Shown here: positions 1 to 6,413 of the stretch, piece by piece
Layout of the letters: every line of letters starts with the position of its first letter
Numbering within the stretch: the first letter of the stretch is position 1
Program-made: the position numbers and the translations under genes
Notes under the pieces: model-generated
Told to the model about the DNA's origin: nothing
What the model saw: the letters and a program-made list of their open reading frames with translations, nothing else
Databases searched by the model: none
Assembly: GCF_004359215.1 (NCBI RefSeq)
Contig: NC_090612.1
Coordinates: forward strand, 5,780,609 to 5,794,412
Source: Bremia lactucae
Taxonomy: Eukaryota; Oomycota; Peronosporomycetes; Peronosporales; Peronosporaceae
Direction of reading: 5' to 3'
DNA: 13,804 nt

Positions 1-275
1 TTGTTAATCTATCTTTGTAAATGTTGTCTTAACTATAAACTAATACTAAACATGTAAATGAATTCTTATCTATCTTATCTCGTAACTCTCTTTGATTACT
101 TCTACAGCTGATTAGTCTGCGGAATAAATAGACATAATGGTCTATACCTATTTATGGATAAGAATTCAGGAAATTACTATTTAAAGTAATTTTCTCCAAA
201 TATTATCTACCTTTTGGATAATATTAATTAACAATCTTTTATTGTTAATTTCATGTAACGATACACCCCGTTACA
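1..275 (-). repeat. LTR fragment A (terminus at 275)
   Basis: On the minus strand the repeat begins TGTAACGGGGTGTATCG at 275 and runs out of the window at base 1. It aligns along its length with the complete insertion at 748-1188, sharing the terminal block CGATACACCCCGTTACA, the AATATTATCTACCTTTT block and ATAAACTAATAC near its left end. Its terminus differs slightly (CCGTTACAACC instead of CCGTTACACC). It keeps a perfect 10-bp stem, AATTAACAAT/ATTGTTAATT. No polypurine tract precedes it on the minus strand, so a solo LTR or a 5' LTR fits better than a 3' LTR. The target duplication cannot be tested because the other end lies outside the window. Confidence 0.6.
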
Positions 276-637
276 ACCTGAAGTGCGGCTTGCATTGCTC
301 ACGATAAATAGTCTGACCCCGAAATTGCGGGAGGCGCAGCCTAATTTTTATTATTTTAGGTCTTTTAAGTGAGAGGGGGGTGTCTAGCCAAAGTCTAAAA
401 TTTATTTTCGCGGTTCTTATCTGCTAGACTAAGTTGTCACGCGCACTCGCGTTACGTTAGCGCTGCCACTGCGCGGATTAGGGCTAGGGGGCGTTGCCGA
501 TCGGCCTGCTAGCTTTGGCACGTCAAGTCGCTTTTCAAGTGCTTGAGAAGGAACATGAAGTTGACAATGCGTTTATCTGAACTAAGTTTATCAGAACCAC
601 AATGCTTGAGAAATATCTGGGCTCCACAATCCAGACC
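276..637. other. Intervening sequence, no gene seen
   Basis: Between LTR fragment A and the next LTR lie about 360 bp without a convincing reading frame. The stretch has an AT-rich part with a short inverted repeat (CCTAA...TTAGG near 340-360) and a GC-richer part rich in GCGC around 440-500. It may be more repeat sequence, but I recognise no copy of it elsewhere in the window. Confidence 0.4.
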
Positions 638-747
638 TGAAGGCGGTCACATCTTAATGCGGCCACGCTCTACTTAGACACACATCCTTGCACAGCGAGG
701 AAGCGGTTAGACCGTCTTCTCTTGCGTACAGTGAAGTAGTTGTGGTG

Positions 748-1188
748 GGTGTAACGGAGCACTAATGACTTGTACTGCTTCAGTACAAGTCTACTTCGCA
801 CTGCCCAGTGCGAGTGGTGCATCACGTCACTTCACGTACACTAGTACGTGCATAGGAAGACTCTCTTTAAAATAATTGCTTAAAAAGGGTTTATTAAAAC
901 CTGTATTAATATAACTAAGTTCTTCTGTTCTATCTACTTATAGCTAACTTCAATATAAACTAATACAAAGCATGTAATAAAGTCTTATCTGTCTTTCTCT
1001 TTGCGCGCGTCCAGCGCTGACTGGACCGCGGAGAAAGTAGATATAATGGCCTATATCCACCAATGGATAAGCTTTTAGAATATTACCATGTTAGATAATA
1101 TTTTCCAAATATTATCTACCTTTTAAATAATATATTAATTAACAACCTTTAAGTGTTAATTTCATATAACGATACACCCCGTTACACC
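748..1188 (-). mobile_element. Nested solo LTR with 5-bp target duplication
   Basis: This 441-bp insertion has perfect 10-bp inverted ends, GGTGTAACGG and CCGTTACACC. It is flanked by the direct repeat TGGTG at 743-747 and 1189-1193. The related right-hand copy near 13470 reads straight through this point (TTGTGGTGGGCGCGTTAGCG) and so shows the empty site. No internal coding sequence is present, as expected for a solo LTR formed by LTR-LTR recombination. A MITE-like element is the alternative, but the inner TG...CA ends and similarity to fragment A favour an LTR. It contains several perfect hairpins: 768-790 (10-bp stem), 797-812 (7 bp), 833-850 (7 bp) and 1093-1117 (11 bp). Confidence 0.75.
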
Positions 1189-1414
1189 TGGTGGTGCCTT
1201 AGCGACCTCACCGAACGCACTATGTACTCTAGTAAAGCGTCGTCACGGAGCGGTTATCCGAGTCCTTGTGCGCACTTGCTAAGTAGGAAGTAATTTTCAG
1301 ACTAATTTATACTTAATCGTATTGAATATAAATACCTCTTTTTACTAATCGAAAACGTCATCTCCATAGATAACACTATTATGTATTGCGAGCGTATCTT
1401 TCTCCATACCTCGC

Positions 1415-1636
1415 GTAACGGATGACGCTAGCCGTCACCAGAAATGACGCTGGGCGTCATCTCTCCTAATGTGAATGCACCTGTGTGCATCGCATACACA
1501 AATGTTGGTCACAAATGTGAACCACACCCGAGTGCTGGGACTAATTACTTTATTGAAGTAATTGACCATCCCCTTAAGTACCCCAAGTGTACTTAACGGG
1601 GACTGTGTAACATTAGGGCAACTTTATCCCTTTACA
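1415..1636 (-). promoter_or_regulatory. Chain of palindromes in the LTR U3
   Basis: Inverted repeats follow one another almost without gaps. They include two TGACG...CGTCA palindromes near 1421-1460, ATGCAC/GTGCAT around 1477-1492, an 8-bp perfect stem at 1543-1563, a 12-bp stem with one bulge at 1570-1601 (CCCC-TTAAGTAC against GTACTTAA-C-GGGG), and TGTAA.AGGG pairing with CCCT..TTACA at the LTR start. Most are kept in the right-hand copy. U3 normally carries promoter and enhancer elements; TGACG is a known bZIP half-site. A regulatory role is inferred. Confidence 0.55.
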
Positions 1637-1648
1637 CCATCCCCTCTT
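1637..1648 (-). other. Polypurine tract
   Basis: On the minus strand AAGAGGGGATGG immediately precedes the LTR start TGTAAAG. Its purine run and position fit the primer site for plus-strand DNA synthesis of LTR retrotransposons. It identifies 638-1636 as the 3' LTR and fixes the element's orientation. Confidence 0.65.
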
Positions 1649-1878
1649 AAATAACGAATTTACATTTTAAATTCGTCAAAGAGGAGCGAGGAACTGCGAG
1701 CAGCTTTACGCGTCGCTAGTTCTCTCAATCACTCTAGCGACCTGTGTTTCCATGCCTGAATACTCGCTTGGACCTCTTTAAGAGGATAATGCGGATGGAT
1801 CCGCATTGCTCGCGTGATGTCTCTCGCTCTCCAAGTCCTGTTCGTGGTGGGAGGAATCGGTCTGATAGCTTTTCGCCT
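1649..1878 (-). other. Element 3' untranslated stretch with hairpins
   Basis: This lies between the integrase stop codon and the polypurine tract. It contains a nested inverted repeat (CCTCTT outside, CGAATTT inside, pairing with AAATTCG and AAAGAGG at about 1643-1684). It also has a perfect 8-bp pair, GTCGCTAG and CTAGCGAC, around 1712-1741. The short plus-strand reading frames here show no family features and I do not call them. Confidence 0.4.
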
Positions 1879-2387
1879 TCACAGCCCCCTCACCCGAACG
1901 ACGCTCGACTCACAGTCGGCGTCATCATCGGTCTCCTTCGACGGATGGGGGTATGTGGCCTCATTTGAGTCTACATACCGTTTCAGACGACCCACGTAAA
2001 AAACAGGGTGCGTCGTCATATACGGGGGAAGGGTGAGCCTATAACTCAGGTCTTCACCGTCTTCTACCACCGTAAAAGGCCCAATGAAACGCGGCAACAA
2101 CTTCGTAGTACCTCCAGGTTGTACAGAAATTGCATTTTTAGGTAGGGTAGCAGTACTTAATAGTACTTTTTCACCCATTCTAAAGCGTTTACTATTTTTG
2201 CGACAATTTCGGTCCGCATAATCGTTATGCCTATCCTGTGCGCTTGCCATTGCGTCACGGACTTTACGTGCGATGGCTAATCGCTCATCCACAAAGCGTT
2301 GAGTCTCGCTCACGCTTTTAGCATCAAACTCGCCTATGATAGACCAAGAGGTCGGTCATAAGGCGTAGTTTTATTGACCACTGCTAA
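1879..2387 (-). pseudogene. pol: Integrase C-terminal region (Ty3/gypsy pol), partial
   Basis: The minus-strand frame running to the stop at 1879 encodes the C-terminal end of a retrotransposon integrase. It has a basic helix-like stretch (DERLAIARKVRDAMASAQDR), then a GPF/Y-type module with RFIGPFTVVE followed by YRLTLP and HPVFYVGRLKRY, typical of Ty3/gypsy integrases. No chromodomain is recognisable after it. The frame opens at a GTG near 2313, which is not a real start: it is the 3' end of a polyprotein. Upstream toward the gap the same frame meets a TGA, so either a mutation is present or the protein is broken. The catalytic core lies beyond the gap and is not visible. Confidence 0.8.
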
Positions 2388-2487
2388 NNNNNNNNNNNNN
2401 NNNNNNNNNNNNNNNNNNNNNNNNNNNNNNNNNNNNNNNNNNNNNNNNNNNNNNNNNNNNNNNNNNNNNNNNNNNNNNNNNNNNNNN
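2388..2487. other. Assembly gap (100 N)
   Basis: Exactly 100 undetermined bases separate the gag zinc knuckle from the integrase C-terminus. A round 100 is a usual placeholder for a gap of unknown size. Any reading frame drawn through it is artificial. Confidence 0.97.
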
Positions 2488-3430
2488 TTTACGCGAATTT
2501 CGAAGAGGGCAGGCAGGGCGTAAATTTTTCGTGCTTCCGCACATATAACATCTACGGATGGTCTTATGCTGTTTCACAGCTTGAAGAGCCTCTTCTCCTT
2601 CCTCAACGAGGCTTAAATCCATGGATTCCGCTCTATTAGATGGAACCCATGTGCTCGAAGAGCTTGTTCGGTAAACAGGCGTGCTAACGCGAGCAGGCTT
2701 AAAGTCGAACTCGGCGCGTGGCGCTATGGCAACTGCCTCTTCGAAAGTAGCAGGATGAGATCGGAATAATTCCGTCCGGGCAACGCCCTCATTATGACCC
2801 CCCATAAAGATGGTTACTACAATTGCTTCTTGCACCGGGTCTTGATGCATAGATGCAATGAGAGTTCTCAACTCCTGGACAAAGTCCTCAAGGGTTCATT
2901 TACCCTGTCGAGTCGCTAGGAACCGTGCTCGCATGCGAAAAGCCTGATCAGGCGGTGCAAACATGCTGGTCATCTGCTGTTTCAGCGAATCTCATGAGGG
3001 AAAAGCGTCGTTTATGGACGTGCTGCACGATAGTGCCCACTCCATGGCTCTCCGTTCAAGTTTGGAAATGGTCACAGCCACCTTTTGCCGTTTGTTAAAA
3101 ACAAGGCGGAATCGACATTTCCATCTGCTCAATCCAAAAAGGGAAATTTTCTCCCTCCTTTCCCTCAAATATTTTCACATTTACATCAAGAGAGCGAGCC
3201 CTCAGCTCTGAGTCAGGTACAGAGATGTACCAGGTTGGCATAGATGCCGCTAAATGGTCCCGTACCTGACCGATCAGGGAGGCTTCGTACCGCATGAAGG
3301 CTTCAAGCCTTGCATGCAGGACCTCTGGTCCCTGTGAAATAATAAATTCCACGTGCTCAAGCCCGAATAGGGTTTTGAGCTTGTCATAAGCGGCGCGTTG
3401 CGCTTCTGACAATTCTGGAACCTCTTCCAT
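2488..3430 (-). pseudogene. gag: Retrotransposon gag, frameshifted with internal stops
   Basis: The ATG at 3430 opens a frame with acidic, helix-rich capsid-like sequence that ends in TAA at 3097-3095. Similarity of style continues in another frame, so a frameshift lies near 3090. That frame then has TGA at 2994-2992 and at 2898-2896. Further on come a gag-like segment (LRTLIASM, then TELFRSHPATFEEAVAIA) and a zinc knuckle at 2550-2509, CYMCGSTKNLRPAC. The knuckle has CCHC spacing, but the His position is Asn, which should weaken zinc binding. The sequence stops at the assembly gap. Gag would package element RNA; this copy looks inactive. Confidence 0.8.
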
Positions 3431-3880
3431 TTTTGTGAGAAATTAGTCTTGTAAAGACTCAGGCGTAGATTGACTACGAGTGCTACCAAGTGTAGCGGAG
3501 CTACCTCGCTCCTAAAGTCAGAGGAAGACTTTCAGACTCAGAAAGTCACTTAGTTCTATTGAACTAATGGGTTTAACAACTCAGGGAGTCGTACAGGCTA
3601 TTAAAGCTTAAGAAATTCTAGTTCAAGGGTATCAGAGTTCGTAGAACCAAGAGGCAACTAGTGCCCAAGAGGATATACCTTACAAAGGCTTCTATCTCTT
3701 ACAGATCAATGCGCAAGCCTTAGGAAGGCACTTAACGCTTTAAGATCAAAAGGGGAACTGAGCTTTATTTAATTATTTAAATCTAAAAACCTTACCCTAG
3801 CTAATTAGAATAGATTTTGGCCGCCAGATTTATATCTGGCGGCGACCACATTTATCACCCATAATAAATGGGATTTAAGT
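3431..3880 (-). other. Probable retrotransposon leader, no gene
   Basis: This lies upstream of gag on the minus strand and lacks a plausible coding frame. Short perfect inverted repeats recur: GTAGC/GCTAC near 3492-3504, AAAGTC/GACTTT near 3515-3533, TTAGTTC/GAACTAA near 3550-3567, and GGCA...TGCC near 3652-3664. I could not identify a primer-binding site or the end of a 5' LTR. Confidence 0.4.
3820..3843. repeat. Perfect 10-bp hairpin
   Basis: GCCGCCAGAT at 3820-3829 pairs exactly with ATCTGGCGGC at 3834-3843 across a four-base TTAT loop. A second weaker hairpin (CCCAT...ATGGG) follows at about 3858-3872. The pair marks the approximate change from repeat DNA to unassigned sequence. Its function is unknown. 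Confidence 0.7.
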
Positions 3881-4574
3881 AACTATTTTAAAATTAGATA
3901 AAAGGGTACTTTACACATAAAGTAAATGTATAACAACAACGGTTCTCCACCGATGTGTGCAACATTACAAGAATTGTCCAGCCAGATCGGACGGGCACGA
4001 CAACGCACAAAACAACGCGGATGGATGCGATTGCTCTTGGAATGTCGGTAAATCCACCTGCCGGATGAATGCGCGTCGTAAATCACGACGTGTATGTCTC
4101 CCGTTGGGTTAGTGACAGAGCGAATGTTTTTCCTTTTTTTCCAAGTAGCGCCTCCCCTATCTGTCCAGGCGGAGCTGTACCCCAAGTCTGGTGTAAAAGC
4201 CATTGTGGTCAAAACTTTTTATTGACTTGTCTGTACAACTTCGGTACAAACGCTCAAACAAAGATACCCTTTTCTACACGTGCACATATGTACTTCAGAG
4301 TTGCAACATCACCTTTAAGAATTTTTGCATTTGGACTTTAGCTCAAGGATCAAGAGATACTATTCAGTTGGTACCAGGATCTTATTTTTTGAAGTGCCTC
4401 TGTATAAAGAAGGCTTACACGAAAATGTTTAGAAATTCTAAAAGCGATAAGTTTGAAATTGCTTTGTCATTCGATGTACGAAAAGAGTCTACGTAATTGT
4501 TATATTTATCGGCAAATGAAATAGTCACCTTATTTACTTAATATTTAAGTCTATATGTAACTATTCGTTAAGGT
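3881..4574. other. Unassigned region upstream of the channel gene
   Basis: About 700 bp lack a gene I can support. A minus-strand frame of 109 codons (3883-4212) and a plus-strand frame of 97 codons (4203-4496) are open, but neither shows a motif, signal peptide, repeat or sensible splice extension. It may hold decayed transposon or distal promoter sequence. Confidence 0.4.
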
Positions 4575-4594
4575 GATTGGCTTTTTCACCAATC
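4575..4594 (+). promoter_or_regulatory. Inverted CCAAT-box pair before the channel gene
   Basis: GATTGG at 4575-4580 and CCAATC at 4589-4594 form a perfect inverted pair of CCAAT boxes, ending 50 bases before the channel ATG. CCAAT boxes are standard promoter elements bound by NF-Y in eukaryotes. Assigning it to this promoter is inference, because the transcription start is unknown. Confidence 0.35.
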
Positions 4595-4644
4595 GCAGCT
4601 GTTTTTTTGCTATGTGATTTTTGAACTCTAGACAGAAAGCTGTA

Positions 4645-6160
4645 ATGTCAGGTGTTGACCAACCGCTGCTCTCCTTGGCCTCCGGCAGCGGCGCTGCATC
4701 GTGGCAGATGCAACCGACGCAACAAATAAGATTCCTGGATCGCTGCGGTCGCTTCAAGCAATCACTTGGCCGCTTCAAGTTTGTAGACAATAAATGTTTT
4801 TGAGCGATTTTACAAAGGCTGATCTTTTGATACAGCGTCTACCGCAAAGGCGGCGAGTGGCGCAAGATATACTGGGATGATCCATTTCACACATTGATTA
4901 ATACTCGCACATCAAGAATTGTATGGGGTGTCTCTATTGCTGTGAGTTGGACTCTACTGACTATGACATTATCAATAATCTTGCTTGTTTCGATTGTGGT
5001 TTCCAGTATTTCTTCGTCATTTTGCTTTTCGCATTGGCGTATTTAAATGTGTCAATGCGGCACCCGACTTGCCATGTGGGGCTTTCGAGCATCATTGATG
5101 CTTACATCTTCTCGCTGGAGACCATTGTGAGTTGGGCATGATGGCTTGGACAACATATTCTAATGCGACGGAATTGTGGCAGATGACGATTGGGTATGGC
5201 GCACCAACAAATGACATCTTTTACGGAGGGTGCACCTCGATGGCTACATTATTAACTCTTGAAGTGAGCCCATTAACTGACATTTGGGCTCGATCGCTGT
5301 CATTTACGTACTGTTTTTTTTCAGTCTTTTGCTGGTATAATTTTAGACTCTGTTTGCATCGGCATTTTTTACGCGCGATTTGCGCGTGCCAACGTGTGTC
5401 TTTTTAGCCTGTGTTGTTTTATGTGCTTATTTTGGTCACTCACTACTTCTTTGCTGCCGCGAAATAGCAACGGGCAAATACGATCATATTTTCAAACTCC
5501 GCTGTAATTCGCAAGATTCGTGGTCAATACTACTTTATGTTTCAAACATGCGAGCGGCGAAAGCACCAACTTGTAGAGGCACACGTTCGTCTGTATGCTG
5601 TACGGCATGAAGCAGAAGATGACGCCGCTGGACCAAGCGAGGTTATGTTTCAGTGCCACCAGATGCGGGTGCAACAGCCTGATGATGATTGCGGCGCAAT
5701 GCTTCTCATGGTGCTGCCTCAGGTTGTTGTGCACCGTATTGATCAGTGGAGTCCGTTGTTCCCTCCTGAGTGTCTCCAACGCGATTGTGAGGATTCAAAG
5801 ACATGTACTAATTACCCCGACCCGTCACAGCGGCAGGTGGACATCGACAACGGAAATCGCGACGGAGGTTTGGCAGACAATTTTAATTTTTGCAAGGCGC
5901 CAACAAAAATGCAGATCATAAACCACCTCCGAAAGAGTGGACTGGAAGTCATTGTGATTCTGGAAGGCATTGACAGCTCAACGTCAAATACTATGCAGGC
6001 ACGCAACTCTTACACAGACGAAGACATCGTATGGGATGCAACTTTTGAGCGCTGTGTTATGAAGACGTCAAAAGGTCTCTGTATCGACTTCGATCGCTTT
6101 CATTTGTTGAAACCGGCGCCATTGGATGCGAAGCGCTGCGTCATGCCATCTCAATTTTAA
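4645..6160 (+). CDS. Inward-rectifier potassium channel (Kir family), 6 exons
   Basis: Joining exons 4645-4778, 4836-4941, 5007-5126, 5183-5263, 5325-5393 and 5468-6160 gives an uninterrupted 400-aa protein. All five introns (56-74 bp) are GT-AG and phase-consistent. Family layout is complete: cytoplasmic N-terminus with GRFNVYRK (43-49), first transmembrane helix about 72-96, pore helix and filter TIGYG (122-126), second helix about 138-167, then the cytoplasmic domain with VEAHVR (206-211), ILEGI (334-338), QARNSY (347-352) and DFDRFH. Cys102 and Cys137 match the conserved pore disulfide, and Asp155 sits at the position that controls rectification in Kir2.1. Odd points: Pro128 stands where Kir2.1 has the Arg that pairs with the pore Glu (Glu118 here), and about 55 extra residues lie before ILEGI. 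Kir proteins form tetrameric K+ channels gated by PIP2. AATAAA follows at 6171. The ATG at 4645 is preferred over the upstream in-frame TTG. Confidence 0.92.
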
Positions 6161-6413
6161 GTGCAACTTCAATAAATTGCAACGATACTAAAGGATGACG
6201 ACAACCTATCGTACTTATGCAACAAGAAGCGCTGGCATTTTGCGCGAAAATGAGTCTATCTTCTGCATTAATATTTTTTACTGTACAACACAATTGTGGA
6301 AAAAGCGAGTATAGATAGGTATTGCATTTTGATTGCAGCTGCTACTGGCGCTTTTGGCGACGAAGTCTTCGTTGTAACAAGTTCGCCTCTGTCAATATAC
6401 AATGATTTAACTT
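6161..6413. other. Short convergent intergenic region
   Basis: These 253 bp lie between the stop codons of the channel gene (+) and the TOG/coiled-coil gene (-) and must hold both 3' ends. An AATAAA for the plus gene is at 6171-6176. I see no strong hairpin and no further gene. Confidence 0.5.

Larger units (their letters stand above)
638..1636 (-). repeat. 3' LTR of the retrotransposon, interrupted
   Basis: The minus-strand LTR starts TGTAAAGGGATAAAG at 1636, just after the polypurine tract. Its likely end is CCTTCA at 638, where similarity to the right-hand copy (13369 onward, ending CCTACA) stops. Without the nested insertion and one target repeat it would be about 553 bp. The first ~220 bases match 13604-13804 in inverted orientation (roughly 85% by eye). 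The later half matches 13369-13570. A TATTTATA box on the minus strand (1324-1334) is a possible core promoter. The 638 boundary is inferred from where similarity ends. Confidence 0.65.
638..3880 (-). mobile_element. Decayed Ty3/gypsy-type LTR retrotransposon
   Basis: Read on the minus strand, the visible order is leader, gag with zinc knuckle, assembly gap, integrase C-terminus, polypurine tract and 3' LTR, which is the Ty3/gypsy order. Gag carries a frameshift and internal stops, so this copy cannot encode its own proteins. Protease, reverse transcriptase, RNase H and the integrase core are absent from the visible sequence; they would fall in the 100-N gap. I found no second LTR between 3431 and 4644, so the 5' LTR is lost, too diverged to see, or missing from the assembly. 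The right limit of 3880 is approximate. Confidence 0.75.

Noticed and set aside
748..1188. The nested insertion as a DNA-transposon MITE
   Set aside because: The inverted ends are short, TG...CA lies just inside them, and fragment A shows the same sequence in an LTR-like context. A MITE is not fully excluded.
2371..2871. Open frame crossing the N run
   Set aside because: Continuity through 100 undetermined bases is artificial, and the sequence is the 3' part of a broken gag.
3628..3637. GGTATCAGAG resembling a retrotransposon primer-binding site
   Set aside because: It lies on the plus strand, opposite to gag and integrase, and no LTR end precedes it.
3883..4212. 109-codon minus-strand frame
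   Set aside because: No motif, membrane segment, signal peptide or splice partner was found; it is probably a chance frame in decayed sequence.
4923..5610. Three consecutive plus-strand frames as separate small membrane proteins
   Set aside because: Each runs through introns of the channel gene. Joining the exons gives the Kir pore and helices in a single frame.
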